Shown: positions 45,149 through 58,935, numbered from the stretch's first letter. The stretch: DNA of 64,000 nucleotides from Rotaria sordida (GCA_905250125.1 CAJNOL010001337.1:1-64000); one strand, 5' to 3'. Translations and numbers: made by a program. Notes: a model not told the origin generated them from the letters alone.

Positions 45149-47124
45149 ACATAAATATTTTTGTTTTTTTTATTAAATAAATAATAATATAAAAAAAAAA
45201 CACTTTTAACTTCTGTTTTGCTTTTCTTCATTTTCAATTTGAAACAAAAAAAACAAACAAACATCGAGTATAACTACAGACCGTGAATTTCAACAAGTTC
45301 GAATTGGTTAAGAAAAATCAATTCATAGGTCAGAACGTTCCTAATCAAATAAACTTGAAGAGTTTTGCAATCTATGTTTCCAAAAAAGACAGTTGCTGAG
45401 ATCAGAGATGGAAATGGTCTGAATAGACCAGATCGAACAGTAACCGATACCGATTCTATCTTTGCAGCATCCATTGCAGACATAAGGTTTTTAACAATAT
45501 AACTATTGAATTGATTATAAAAACACATTGAGATAGATAGTATTATTTGATGTGGTTAATTACCAACAAAATTTTATTAGACTCTCTCCAGAATACAAAT
45601 CTATGATCTTCTATTATGGAAATTTATAACGCTCTTCCAAAGATGGTCTTCTATTGCGAGTTAGATTTTTGCTAATATTTAGCTAGAAAATCAAGAATTT
45701 TTGAAAAACTTTTCTGATATTCAGATAGGGGTTATTAGCAACTAAGTGACGGAAAACCAGAGTTTTGGGTGTTGAAGCCAACAAAAATCTGCTGAACTTC
45801 TGAAAAAAAATATTTTGGAAAATTCATGGTCTTCTATTTTGGGGATACTTACATAAATTCTACGGATTATCTTAAGGTGAATAGGTTAGTATGGTAAAAG
45901 CAGGAAAGTAAATAAGATAGACTGACGATCGACCTCTAGCCAGATCGGTTCCATCTTTGGTCGAGATGTCTATTCGAAATCGGATTTTCTTCGAATATAG
46001 ACCAAGGCAACCTTAGATCAAGCTGTGAAATTGTTTCAGAAAATATTGATTTTTAATACTTGTTTCAGCACCCAAAGAATAGCTATTCCTAAATCGAGCA
46101 GATCTCATATAATGCTAGATCTAGATCCAGAGTCTCGTTTTTCATACTCACCTAAGCTATTCAAAACTATATAATTTGTTTTTCATATGATCCATTATAG
46201 TTACACAATTTTTCAATACTAACATACGTTTTAAAAAACAAAAAGGCGATACTTCTATCTTAATATTGAATTACTAGGATCAGACATTACGGTATCCAAA
46301 CTCTCATTCGATACAGATCTATCATAGATAACCTTGAAATCCTCTCTATTGACTTCTATTTTTTCTTATTAATTATCTGAGAATAATTGCAATGAAGATT
46401 GAACCTGGAGTTTCGAGTTCGGTACATATCAAAATAGGATTAATTAACATTATTCAGCTATAGATGTTGCTGAGAAAATGCAAGTTTTTATTCAAAGACG
46501 TCCAGTTCATTTGAAGTTCTACGTTAAAAAAATTTTTTTTTCGATTGTTCCCAAGTGATATGTTAATAACGACATTAATATGACACGCATATTAATCAAA
46601 ACTAATTGTTGTTTTTCTTTTCCGTTAGAAAAATAGCATTTTTTAATTTGTTTTATATCCGCTTTGATTCTCTAATCTGTAACTCAAACGAAAAGGAAAG
46701 CTACTTATAAACCTTGAGACTAATACAGATTTTTGAGTAAGAGGATTTACTTTTTTATATTTTGATAATGATTTCTTCAACGCCTCAACAGCGACAAAAC
46801 AAATGTAAGATCATTTTTTCATTCTTTTCATAAAACTTCAAATCCTAAATTCATATACTCTTATTGTCTTATACTTTAAATAGAATGATTAATTTAACTA
46901 GAATTAGTTATTAAACTCTAAACATTTATCATTATTGAATTCGAAACTAATTAATACGTATATTCAACTACTCTAGAATGTTATAACAAAATCTTCATTT
47001 GACTAAATTTCTATTAAATTATAATTCGTACTACAAACATCTTTGTCATATACTTCACTTAGATACATAAATAACTTATCTAAATCAAAATTGTTTTTGA
47101 AATTTTCTGTTCAATATTGAAACG
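45149..47124. other. Intergenic region between TRAPPC12 and COX18
   Basis: Contains the TRAPPC12 3' end and repeat-like sequence. The word ATGGTCTTCTATT occurs near 45643 and 45827, with a variant near 45604. No gene is seen. Confidence 0.5.
45176..45181 (+). terminator. Probable polyadenylation signal of TRAPPC12
   Basis: AATAAA 28 bases after the stop codon, in AT-rich sequence, the usual animal cleavage/polyadenylation hexamer. In such AT-rich DNA the hexamer alone is weak evidence. Confidence 0.5.
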
Positions 47125-49878
47125 ATGAATTATTTTAGATCAATTTTTTTTTTAAAAAAGATGTTATCTTGTCGTCGTTTAATTTTATCTTATTCATATT
47201 TTCCTTCCAATCGAATTTCATCTTTATTAATAACACGTTATAATTCATCATCAATTGATATATCAAATATTCTTCAAGAACATTCATTTAATTTTGAAAA
47301 AAAATCATCAACAACAATTGCATATGAAACATTTGTTCAAACACCATCGGAATTTGTTGCTAATAGTCTTTTACAAATACATGATAGTTTAAATTTACCA
47401 TGGTGGGCAACAATAGCTTTAGCAACAATTACTTTTCGTGTTATTGTTGGTGCATCAATAACAATATCACAACAACGTTTTATTGAACGTCTTCAAATTG
47501 TTCGACGTACTGTTAAAAATGAATTAGAACCACGTGTAAAAATATTAAATATACAAGCTATGAAAGGAAAAACAGCAACTGTACTTGAAGAGAAAAAAAA
47601 TCTTCAACGAGACGTAAAAAAATTTATGAATATATGAGAAATTTTTTTTTTTAATTATTTTCAAAAATCTTTATTGATAGGCTCTTCAATTAACAAAACG
47701 AGGTTATAGTGAACTCAATGTTCATCCAGGCAAATTACTTATTCTAGCATTATTTGGTTCTATTCCATGGCTTTATTTTACATTTGGTATTCGTATGATC
47801 TGCACGTCACCTATCACTCATCGTAAGTTATTTTTAAGTCAAAACTAAATTCTCTCATTCATAGATATACGATCAAAGACTATGAATACCCTGAAAAGAG
47901 TTTATGTCTCTAGCTTATTACTACGGAGATACAGTACTTTTTAAATACATGTCGTGACTTGTTCAGAACATCATAAAAACTGATTTTCGAATTTCGACTT
48001 GAAACTTTGCATAGAGACAGATGTTAAAGAGAGTAGATTTTTTTTTGTGAATGATTCAGATCTTGTCGTTGCTCCTATCCTAAGATACAACTATGGTAAT
48101 AACGTGTCTTTTACATCACACATATAAACCAGTAGATTCGACATTCTTGTTTTAGTATCTCTACACAAAGTTTCAAATTAAAATTCGAAAATCAATTTTT
48201 CTGATGTTTCTCAGAAGGACGGCAGCATTTATTTAAAAAATATCATAAAAGTGTAGTATCTCCGTAGCAATAAGCTAAGGACATGGACTCTTTTCAAGAT
48301 ATTCAGAACTTATTTGGATCTACATAATTCACATAGTCTCGACATAATAGTGATTGAACAGATGGTGGTCTTTTCTGATAAGTGTGGTAATGACTCTACA
48401 CATTCTGCTATTAACACGCTGTACACATTTTTCAGACAATCTTGACGATGATCTTATAAGAATCAAGTCAGAATCAGCTGTTACTTTTAGAGAATAACTC
48501 ATTGAGTTAGTTCTCGACATACTGAAATGATTGTTCATATCCTCATTAATCATTTCGCTGATATGACTAATAATGACCACTATATCAACAATTCTCAGAA
48601 AATATTAAATACAGAATTGGACGAATGAAGTTATTGTTACAATTTTTTCATTTTCTATTTATTTTTATAGAGAACATTAATAACAAGTTATCCAAGACGT
48701 GATATTTTGTTCTTAGTTTTTATGAACAAAAAAATAAAAATAATCCTGTATAGAATAAAATGCCATAACTATAATACCTTAATCAGCAAAGTACGAACAG
48801 TAAAGTCAACTCTTCTCTTTCATACAGTTCTACAAGACAGTAGAAAAAATATAAATGTTTATAAAACAACAACTTAAACTTCAAGTTGTTTATAAGCAAA
48901 AAATATTAAAGTCTTATTACATTTCAAAGATGTTAAAATACAAATATTATCTTGTAAAAAATTTCAACGATCAGATCTTATTAAAAGATCGCTTTGAGAA
49001 AATACACGTTCAATTAATTGGTTTTTTATTTTTAATTATCAATTTTTGCTTTTTTGAATTTTATGATTCGAGTCAACGATACTCAACTTTCGAGTTCATT
49101 ACTTCTAGTAAAACTTAAAATCTGAAACACAAATATTTGTTTAAGATGAATTTGTAATTAAATAGTATCTATAAAGTTTATGATAAATATTATAATTTAT
49201 ACGAGTACAACTTTTGAGAAGAAAACAAAGAGATTGACGTATTTTTATTGTTTTATTTTATAGATTTGACTGAGTATTCACTTGACTTTTATTTTGACTT
49301 TATATATACATGATTATTTTTAGCTACCATATCTCAAGAAGGTATTTTATGGTTTCAAAATTTAGCAGAAGCTGATCCATATGGTATTTTACCATTAGGT
49401 TTTCTTATACACAGTCTTATAGGAATTAGTGTATGTTGATAAAATTTATTATTATTTACTTTATCATTATAATTATATTCTAGTTTAATGCAGTAGAAAA
49501 GCCAGGTTTAATAAATCCACGACTTATAACAGCTGGTCGAATTCAACGTGGAATTACTCGGACAGTAGTTATTGGTTTTACTTTAATTGCATTTAAATTA
49601 CCTGCTGTAAGATTTTTTTTTTCTTAATAATTAATTATATTTATATCATTTTTTTTCCTGTTTTTTGATGATAATATTAGGGTATTCTTCTGTTTTGGAC
49701 ATTGAATAGTATATTACAACTTTCTCAAACAATTATTTTTGAATTACCACGAATACGTAATATGTTAGGTCTTCAACCATCTCGATTTGGTTCTCAACCT
49801 ATTCGACTTCGATGGACTTTATGGAAAAATAAATGGTCATTTTTTTTTCGAACACTTAAATGGTATTCAAAATTATAA
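47125..49878 (+). CDS. COX18: Cytochrome c oxidase assembly insertase COX18 (5 exons, 352 residues)
   Basis: Oxa1/YidC/Alb3-family insertase of the mitochondrial inner membrane; in known species it helps place the Cox2 C-terminal domain. Exons: 47125-47613, 47681-47822, 49324-49430, 49484-49606, 49681-49878; phases agree. Seen: an Arg/Ser-rich N-terminus without acidic residues (MLSCRRLILSYSYF and on), fitting a mitochondrial presequence. Then come LNLPWWATIALATITFRVI (family LPWW), a charged matrix loop, LLILALFGSIPWLYFTFGIR, and EGILWFQNLAEADPYGILPL (the family's GGILWF..D..ILP region). Two late hydrophobic segments follow, the last with LFWTLNSILQLSQTIIF. The human protein is 333 residues. 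Met13 is an alternative start. Intron 2 (1.5 kb) holds a palindromic repeat. Confidence 0.9.
47860..48350. mobile_element. Palindromic repeat in COX18 intron 2
   Basis: The left arm (AGCTTATTACTACGGAGATA near 47919, later CTGATTTTCGAATTT near 47980) pairs with the right arm (TATCTCCGTAGCAATAAGCT near 48259, AAATTCGAAAATCA near 48180). Arms are about 200 bases. Related sequence occurs at 6100-6150 and 61825-61930, so it belongs to the same dispersed family as the element at 6016-7013. Confidence 0.7.
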
Positions 49879-50257
49879 TTTGTATATAAATATTTCTTTT
49901 CTTCATTATTAGGATAAATAAACTAAAAGTTTTTTTTTGTTTTTTGTCTATAATAAATATCGAGTGTCCTAGAGAGAATGGATCTTTCAGTATTTTAATA
50001 AGATTTCTTTTACGATTCGTTTAAATTTTCTTTCTCGATAGGTTCATCTTTTAATTCTCTATAAAATGATATATTTTTTATTAACAGAGACGTAATTCAG
50101 CACTGAAGGGTGTGAGTGTATGAGTGCATGAGTAGAAGACCTAAACTCATACTCACATTCTAACATCCATCAAATACACAACAGTAAGGTTAGAACAAGT
50201 TTTTTTTCTTTTCCATTATCAAGAATTTTTAGTCATCAAACACTTCAAATTTAATTA
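49879..50257. other. COX18 3' flank
   Basis: Short non-coding stretch between the COX18 stop and the foldback element. A small imperfect hairpin (GTGAGTGTATGAGT against ACTCATACTCAC) is near 50112-50158. Confidence 0.5.
49917..49922 (+). terminator. Probable polyadenylation signal of COX18
   Basis: AATAAA 39 bases after the stop codon of COX18. Position and sequence fit a polyadenylation signal, though AT-rich DNA gives chance matches. Confidence 0.5.
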
Positions 50258-51200
50258 TAGTGGTGGAAAAAAGTTTAACAACAACGTATTTTTGACTTTT
50301 TTTGGTATAATGTTAAGCATCTAGTTCAAATCTAGTTATTGATTTTTAATAGCTAATGAAGTTTTCTATCCAATGCGATTTGAAAACTACCCAGTCTGGT
50401 TTTTTTTTGAAAACTTTGTCATTATAGTTCATCTATGAAATCTTTCAAAGGAACCATCCGAACTAACACTCGCTGTTTGAACTCATATTAGGCCTAGAAG
50501 AAGGTCTCGATAAAGTTAGCCAAAGTCTAAAAGAGTTCATTCCCAAGTGCCTTTGACAACGAGTTATGATTGATTTATTGGATTTTCGACTCATTTATGT
50601 AGATAATTCTCGAAAAATAAAATCACGGAGTTCCAATCTGAGATTTTTGCCTATAGATGGATGCGTCTAATGACTCTTAGAATATTCTGAAAGTTTCAAT
50701 CGAACCAAAAAAATGCTCCTTCGCCAACATATTGAGTTGACAAAAATAGTCCTGTTTGTCACAAAAATCGAGCTCACTTGAAAATTTAATAACTTGACGA
50801 ACGAACATTCTTTTCGGCTGGAACTTACATGATGTTCTAAGACTCTAAATACAAATCTATGAGCAAAATTTTGGATCGAAAACTTCGTTATTTGGTTTTT
50901 CGGCAGGTACCTACAAAAAATAAGTCGAAGATCCAGTAAATCGATCTTAATTCCGCGTCAAAAATACATGAAGATGACCTCCTTTAGTCTTTTCCTAGTC
51001 TTACTGAGACTTGCTTATGAGTCCGAAATATAATCTCAAACAACTGGTGTTCATTGGGGTAGTCCCTTCGTTCGTATAGAATACATTAGATAGAACACTC
51101 CATTGACTATTAAAATCATTGTCTGAATTTAATCTAAGTGTTTAACATTATTTTAAAGAAAATCAAAACTACGTTGTTACTAAACCTTTTTCCATCAGTA
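50258..51200. mobile_element. Tc1-like foldback element, 943 bp, with TA duplication
   Basis: The left terminus TAGTGGTGGAAAAAAG and inverted right terminus TACTGATGGAAAAAGG continue as long terminal repeats (AACAACGTA and TAATGTTAA shared). Each end is flanked by TA (50256-50257, 51201-51202). Inner arms also pair (TTCTTAGAATATT-like words around 50675 and 50836). There is no transposase frame. Ends of the GTGGTGGAAAAAAGTTTA kind are typical of Tc1-type elements, so it is probably a non-autonomous derivative. Confidence 0.85.
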
Positions 51201-53659
51201 TACATTGACCTGCTCAATTCAGAGCGAATAAGTATATTCTTTCGATTAGTAAAAAGTAATATTGAAAGAAATACCTGTGCAAAATCTGAAACAAACGCTC
51301 AAAAAATTGTATTAAGAAATTGTTTATCTTGAACTGTTCATTTTGAATCGTATCTCGAGAATGATGGATGTTTATTTACATCATTAACAAAGAGGAGTAT
51401 AACTTATAAAGGGCGCGTGACATCTTCGCTCCTGCCTATGAAATTTGTCCTTCCAGTGCTGAGTGACATCCTGTTTATAACCTATATATATCATTTTATA
51501 GAAAATTAAAAGATGAACCTATTGAAAGCGACAAAGGAATATTAAAAGAAATTCCATTAAAATATTAAGAGATCCATTTTTTCTAGGACATCCGATATGA
51601 TAAAAAAAGGGTTATTGAGATTTATCTAAATTTTTGGGCCTATTTTTGCAACAAAAATATCAATGATTTAGTTTTTAAAATGATAAATATATGATGAAAG
51701 AGATTAAATAGCATGTCATAATAAGAGTTATTCTATTAATTGACACCTTTCTTTGTTGATTCATGAGTTGTTTTGAAGCCATCTCGTATTTTTAATTAAA
51801 TCATTTCCATTAGTCTGATGATGAGTTCATATGAATAGAAAAAAAATGAGGTCGAGATTTATTTTAAAAAAACATCTGTTTTTCTTCAAATCTAACAAAT
51901 GACTATGCCAAATGATAAATTGCTTTTGAAATAACTCGTAAGCCTCATTGGATAAGTCCTATTAAGATGACAGAATGAATAAGTCTTTCTTCTTCGACTA
52001 TGATTAACCCTGCATGAATAAAGTTCTTAATGAGACTAATTATAAAAATGTCAAACTTTCCAATACCTTCTATCTTTAAATAGACGTATAAGATAAAAAT
52101 TTTCTTTTTTTGCATTGTAAAATTATCAACCTTGATCTTTTATGATAAGAACTACATTAAAATTTTAATATTTCTCAATCGAACTACTTCTATTGAGAAC
52201 TTTATTTATGTAAATTTTAGAATTTTTACTAAAATAATTCTAACTCAAAAAAAAAAAGAACATTTCATACATCTGAATCTTTTTTAAATTTTCTTACGTT
52301 TTATAAAGGCATGTGTAATACGGTAAGATTCATCTCAAAAATAATTTATTACTTGATTAGATTCGTTCGTAAGTCAAACATTTTTATCCGGCACATACAC
52401 CAGAAGTTTTGGAGAAGAAATCTTAATTAAGATCTCAAAAAGTATTCAAACTAATTAAATCCTAATAATTATACTTAATTGAAATGAAAAGATTCATTTA
52501 AACAGGTGATGAAAATTATTCAAATGAGTTTTTATCTTTAGATCAACAGACGTATTTTATTTTTAAGCCTAAACATTCTACTATTAAACAATAGAATCAG
52601 ATTTTTCTATTAGTAAGCTACTCTTTTCAATAGAATAAACCGAGAAAAAAAGATTCAATATAATTCAAATTATTATATGTTAATACTGTTGAAATTGCTT
52701 GCAAGAAGAAAATTTTCTTCAGACTTCCGTATTCATAATCTATCGTGCTCCAATAAGCATATGAAAAAAAAAATCCCTCCCACATAAAAATCATGTTTCT
52801 ATAAAAACATTTACATAAAATAAGATTATAATAATCTATTTCGAAGAATAAATGATATTTTGAAATAATTACAAATAAACCTTAATGAACTCAACATTTG
52901 TGATGTTCAAAAAAAAATTCTTTTTCTTCTTCTTATTCATTAAAATCTTGCAATCAATCAGAAATTCTTCACTTGATAATATCATTGATTAAATTTTTTT
53001 TTTTTGTTTGCTTTTAAATTATAGAAACAAAAAATGAATACTTTTTTTTTACAGGTAACCATCTCGTTTCCTTATGTCTTTTTTTTCCTAAAGAACAAAA
53101 AAAAAAAAATACACAAATGCACACAAAAAAAAAACGAGACTATACAGAAAAAGAAAAAGAAATAGGTAAAACGAAAGGGCCAAATTAGAAATCGATCTAT
53201 ATACGTGCTGTTTTATATACAAGCAAAATATTCACACATACACATACACGAATATTTTTATTTTATTTTATACAAATGAAAGAATTATTCTGTTGTTTTT
53301 CTCTTCTTCATCATAAATATACAACATAAAAAGAAAAAAAGGAAAAAAAAATGAAGATCACAGATGAAACAATGACACATTGTAATGAATAGAATATACC
53401 TTTATATACATCAAACTGCTTCTTTCTTTTTTTTTTTAAATGATATACACAAATAGAAACAAACAACGATCAATGTTGATTGTAAAGCAATGAAATACAT
53501 ATACATATATATGATCTAATGAGACAAAACCGGGGCTAATGAGCTGTCTTTGTCTATATACAAAACACACAATTAAAATTATTTAGGTACCTGAACATGG
53601 TTTGATTGATATATACATATTTATATATTTATATACATAAATAATTTATGTTTTTCTTT
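51201..53659. other. Intergenic region without recognised genes
   Basis: AT-rich, with an ordinary-looking slightly GC-richer island near 51400-51475 and poly-A/T runs near 52980-53170. It precedes the 3' end of a minus-strand ankyrin gene. No supported exon is seen. Confidence 0.5.
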
Positions 53660-54458
53660 TTACAACATGCCAATTTGATTGAATACAGATTCATCATCAC
53701 CATAAAGATCAATAAGTACACCTAAGACTTGTGGATGTTCATGTGCAAGTGCCCATTCAATAAGTGACGTATCACCTGTTTTACGTTGTTCATCATAATG
53801 ACGCCAATCGACACCATGTTTAAGTAAAGTAACGACAACCAAACCTTGATTACATTCAATAGCTCGTTCTAATGGTGTCTTATTTTCAAATCCAGCATAA
53901 TCAACAGGAAAACCACGTGATAATAGATAATCAATTATATCCAAACGACCATAACCTATAGCAACATTTAATGCTGATTCACGGGCTACTGATATGCAAT
54001 ACTAAATAAAATATATTTAGTAAAAAAAGAATCTAATAAAATAAACCTACAGGATTATGACCGAGATGAAGAAGTAAATCAACCATAGCAAGTCGTCCAT
54101 TAGCAATAGCTGTATAAAGTGGTGTATGTCCATTTGAATCAAGTAAACACGTATCAGCTACAGTTGGTTGTTGTCGAAGACGACTATGTATACGTATTAT
54201 ACTTGAAACATCATTTGTTCGTACAGCTTGATGTAAATCAATTTTTGGTATTTGTACGTCATTTTGTTGTTGCGTTGATTTTCCTGAATATGATGGATGT
54301 TGATAAGGTGCATAATGTATACGATGTTGAGAAACTACAGAGCCACCGTTATGATGATGAAAATTATTTTCAGTCAACATACTACTCGTGATCAAGATGG
54401 AAACAAACAGAAGCAAGAAAAAAAATATATATGTATATCTAGAAGAAATATATGTCAT
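53660..54458 (-). CDS. Ankyrin-repeat protein with N-terminal hydrophobic segment (2 exons, 249 residues)
   Basis: Exons on the minus strand: 54458-54051 and 54001-53660, joined in phase. Seen: residues about 8-26 (YTYIFFFLLLFVSILITSS) form a signal peptide or signal anchor. A His/Gln-rich linker follows, then ankyrin-type repeats NGHTPLYTAIANGRLAMVDL, SALNVAIGYGRLDIIDYL, KTPLERAIECNQGLVVVTLL and TSLIEWALAHEHPQVLGVLI. Ankyrin repeats are usually cytosolic. If the hydrophobic segment is a signal anchor with a cytosolic C-terminus the protein would be membrane-tethered; if it is cleaved, the repeats would be extracellular or lumenal. Met27 is an alternative start that would remove the hydrophobic part. 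I do not recognise an orthologue. Confidence 0.82.
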
Positions 54459-55097
54459 TCATCAGCCACATAAGAAGAGATATATGTATTAATGACATTA
54501 TTCCTCGTTTTGTCGTCGCTCTTTTTTCATTATAATTAAACATCTTCTTAACATATTTGTTGTTTGCTTTTGAATCAAACGAATAGAAAAGAAAATTAAT
54601 GCTTACATCTGATTGTCAATGAGCAAGACAAAAATTTTCTTTTTTTTTGTTTCCTTTTTTAACTATTTATTAAAGTACATGTCGATTGATGTCGGTGTCA
54701 ACTGTTAATATAAAGAAGGAAGTAGAAAAGAAAATGATCAGGGGACATTGACCTCTATTTATTCGATTTATATCACAATAGTTATATCTTCATCAAATAC
54801 TCTCTCATATATATGTTATCGACAGAATGAATATGGCGCATGTCTTCATTTACTACGTATTCTTATTTCGCTTACAACTAATCATCCATCATTTTTATTT
54901 GATAATTTCATTGCCAACTATGCACAATGATGTAAGACCTTGTTCTCATAAGATACGTATGAATTATTATTCACAAAGCAAAGTAAAAAAGAAAGTAAGA
55001 AAAAGGATAAGAAGAAAAAGAAAAACGAATCATAGTCTATAGATGTGTCATGAATACATTTATATTTACTCATTGGCAATTTACTAGTATATGAATA

Positions 55098-55103
<6 letters not shown>

Positions 55104-55128
<25 letters not shown>
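55104..55128. repeat. TA microsatellite
   Basis: A run of alternating TA, about 12 units, in the gene-poor region. A shorter TA run lies at about 39768-39790. Confidence 0.9.
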
Positions 55129-55133
<5 letters not shown>

Positions 55134-58100
55134 TTATTTAGTCAATCGAAAACTTACTGCTACAGTCTATAACAATGTGTGCATTTTTGTTTCATTTTTG
55201 AGTAGTGTCTTGGCATGTCTTTCTTTTCTTTATATTTTATGTGAGCTACATTTCATTTACTTGAAGATGAAAGCATCATCGACATCCACGCCACTATTTA
55301 CTACCTTTGCTCTTTCGTCTACCGAAAAAAGAAAAGACAGAAATGAAAAAAAAAAAGTTCGAAATCACTCAACTCACTTAATAGTAAAAAAAAGAAAACG
55401 ATGCAGATAAAAAAAAGAAACAGCAATATCGTTGTTATTATTTGCTGCTTCTACTGCTTGCGTCGATAGGCAAATCAAGTAACAATACCACGCCGACAGT
55501 GCATGTTCTGCCCCTTCTCTCTTTTTTTTTCCTTTTACTCCTAAAAAACCACACGCGACAGCTGCCTGTCGAGTACGTATCATTGGAATATGATGAAAGA
55601 AATGAAAAAAAAGCAGAAAAAGACAAGCTATAGCCTTGTCTCATCGGGAAACAACGGGGGCGATTTATTAGCAATACATGGGCAAAAACATAGAGAAAGA
55701 ATGGAAGTAGTTTTTCCACTCACTATTTGTTCTTATTTGCAATGACGTTAGCATTTCAAAGCAAAAGAGAAAGAAAAGAAAATAGACAGCTTGTTGAGTT
55801 AGTTTACTATAGAATTTTCGAGAAGCAATATGAAATAAAAGTATTTTTTTATTGATTATCGATAAACAATCAATAAAAAACCAAAATTAAGATAATTGAA
55901 ACAACGAAAACAAAAAAAAAACAATTTTGAAAATAAAGAATTATTTTGTTAAGATGCAAACGAAGAGACATAAAACATGAAAAAAAAAAAGATAGTTCGC
56001 TAAGAAGAAGAAAAAAAAAAGACAAAGAAAGACTGATAAAAGATTCTATGAATATAATAATAAAAAGAAAATAAATAACCTTGGAAATTTTATATTTATA
56101 ATTTAATCTTTTTTTCGTTGTGTTTATCTGGTCATTTATTTTTGTTTCAAAATGCATTTTACGACATTTAGACAAAAAAAAAAAAGTGCTTCATAAGTGC
56201 GAGTATATATAGTAAATACGTCATTCTCAGTGTAGAAGATAAAATACAAAAGAATAATGTCTGAAATATTTCTTTTTCGTGTACTCTTCACATATGTCGA
56301 GAGTCACTATTTGTTGAAAAGAAAGTTAATACATTAGTTTTTTTTTTTACTTATTTACGAATGAAAAATTTAACGTCCTTCGATTAAAGGCTAAACGGTG
56401 CCTGAGACGAAATCAAGGGTTATTTAGTTCAATTTTTAAGAAAATCTTCATGCGAATATCGACAACGACTCCAGTCTACGAAGCATTCATTAAAATTTCT
56501 TTTTTTAATGCACATTCAAATGAATATCATTCAAAATCAAATTCTTAGGTCATTTCGATACTCTATAGAAAAGTTAATCTTACTATGGAAAAAAAAAACA
56601 TTTTCTACGACGATTATACTTCAATAATTTACAAAATTTTTTGGATGTTTGTCCTAGTTTGTAATAGCAGAAATAAAAACCATATGTGGATGTCATAATG
56701 TTTTTTTTTTTTGTTTTATCACTAGTCAACGATTGTAATGAAACAAATGATTCAAAAAAATTGTACGTTACATCACCAACTGACAAAAAAAAAAACGACT
56801 TTCTTATCATTATCTAGGTTTGATACGATTTGCTTTGAAGTAGAAGCTGATGCAATCATGATATGATTGTGAAGTCGTAATATAAGGATCAAACATATAG
56901 GTAATGGTTGAAGTGTGCATAGTAAAATAAAAATGTGTCTTGATCTGTCTGTTATAACTATTCATACACTTAGATATAACCAACTCAGTTGAACTTATCG
57001 AAATCAAACGAACTCGAAACAGTTAGATATTAATATCTAATCATTTGAGCTTTAAGAATAGATATCACTAATTCGAATTAAACTGAAAAAATATTCATTA
57101 TTTGTCTATACAGAAAAAATGACAAATCAACTGAAGACTGGTGCGAACCACGTTTTAAACACGTGTCACATCGTCGCTGGACAGAATATGTCGCATATGA
57201 TGTCACAAAGTACGGTACATATGTCATATTTTACTTTAGTATGTGTCATTGACGTGAATGTAATCATAAATAGTGGACTGTAGAAATTATCGATGTAATC
57301 AATAAACGAAATTGAAGAGATGTGAGTTCGGTTGTATTCCCATAACACTAACTTTGTAGAAGTCGAAGAAGAACAATAAAGCCTAATAACTTTCAGACAA
57401 GGAAATGTATGTGTATATATAAATAGTCAAGTGAAAAAACTTTAAGAAATGGGTAAAAATATCTTCCTATAAAATTCTACTGTGAATGCTATATGATTCT
57501 CAACTATAAAGTTCTTGGAAAGTCTGATGGTTAGAATTTTATAAGAATGATAATATTAGATCTCACTTATACAAATAATTTTTATATAACGATAGTTTTG
57601 TATATTTAAATAAATATTTAAGTGATTAGATATGTTCTAATTTAGAAGCTACCTTTTTTTTGCAATTGAAAATACATTTTCTATGTAGTGGTGGCGATGT
57701 ACTAAAAAATTACTCTACAGATGATTGATTAAATAGAAATAGATTTTCTTTTATTTAAATTGTTTGTTTTAGATTATTTTAATGATCAAACTCAATAAAA
57801 ATGAATCTTTTTTTTAAAATGTCCTTTAAACATATATTTTTGTTTTCATTGAGTTTTTGTAATTTCTATAAATAAATATACACATACACGTCTGAAGATA
57901 AAAGACGTTCTTAAGAAAACACGATGACACAAGCCAAAAATAGAAGAAAATCAGTTATGTAATGTTGTGAAAAACTCTGAAAAATTATATATGAATTGTA
58001 AAAGACCTAACATTAAGATTGTACATAGTAAAATTTTATCAGAAATAATTGCATTAAAATTGACACATAAACTCATAGAATAAGTTTCTATATGATCTTG

Positions 58101-58350
58101 TAAGAATCATACAAGATCTTATAATAGGGTTGGTTGATCTGATTATGATAACAATCCTAGAAAAACTCATCAGCATATATGACAGAAAAGGACAAATCGA
58201 TATACGCATTAGATATACATATATACGTACAAGAAGATAGGAAAAAAACCCAACGAACAATCTATTATCGTTAGTAGGGAAAAAAACATAATAATTGATC
58301 TATTTACATATATTGGACAAATCTTAAATAATAACTAGGTGAACAGCCTC

Positions 58351-58935
58351 AAGGAAAACGATCTCGGATACTTCTTAGTGTCTTTCATCTCATGAAAGTT
58401 TTCATCTCGAAGAAATTAGCACTTCATCTCGCATATGCAGTTCTTTCAAAAAAGAAAAAAAGTTTTCCACTCCACTCACACCTCTGAAGGACATACGGAA
58501 ATTTTGAAAAAAAGAAACTTGTTTCCTGTAATATAATAATAATCTTTCAGATCGGTAGAGTTAGTCACACGGATCACGAACATATAATGTAAGCTAATAA
58601 TTAATTGTAATTTTGTACTATATGAGACACTCTTCTGACGGAATATTTGATGAAATAATCTTATAACACTAAATTAAATAATGGACTTCTATCATATAGT
58701 TGTGAGCCGTGCTCAAGGCTCCATTGATCTGGAAGAACATAATTTCATTACAGGAAAAAAAAAATTTTCAAAATTTACGTATTCTTCAGGAGTATGTATG
58801 GAGTGGAAAACTCTGTTCTTTCTTCTTTTTTTTTAGAAAGAAGTGTGTGTTAGATGAAATTATAATTTCTTCGAGATGGAAATTTTCATGAATGAACAAC
58901 ACTGAGAAGTATCCGGCGTCGATCGGAAACATTTT
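58351..58935. repeat. Palindromic foldback repeat, about 0.58 kb
   Basis: CGGATACTTCTTAGTGT (58376) pairs with ACACTGAGAAGTATCCGG near 58899. TTTTCATCTCGAAGAAATT (about 58400) pairs with AATTTCTTCGAGATGGAAA near 58865. GTTTTCCACTCCACTCA pairs with GTATGGAGTGGAAAACTC near 58797. Arms are about 200 bases around a unique centre. No reading frame is present. Confidence 0.75.

Noticed and set aside
45600..45850. Three ATGGTCTTCTATT-like words considered as a tandem repeat
   Set aside because: Spacing is irregular and the flanks do not match well, so it is more likely a decayed dispersed repeat.
55374..55719. Overlapping open frames on both strands
   Set aside because: Low-complexity, no motifs, no splice partners, and they overlap each other; most likely chance frames in purine/pyrimidine-rich DNA.
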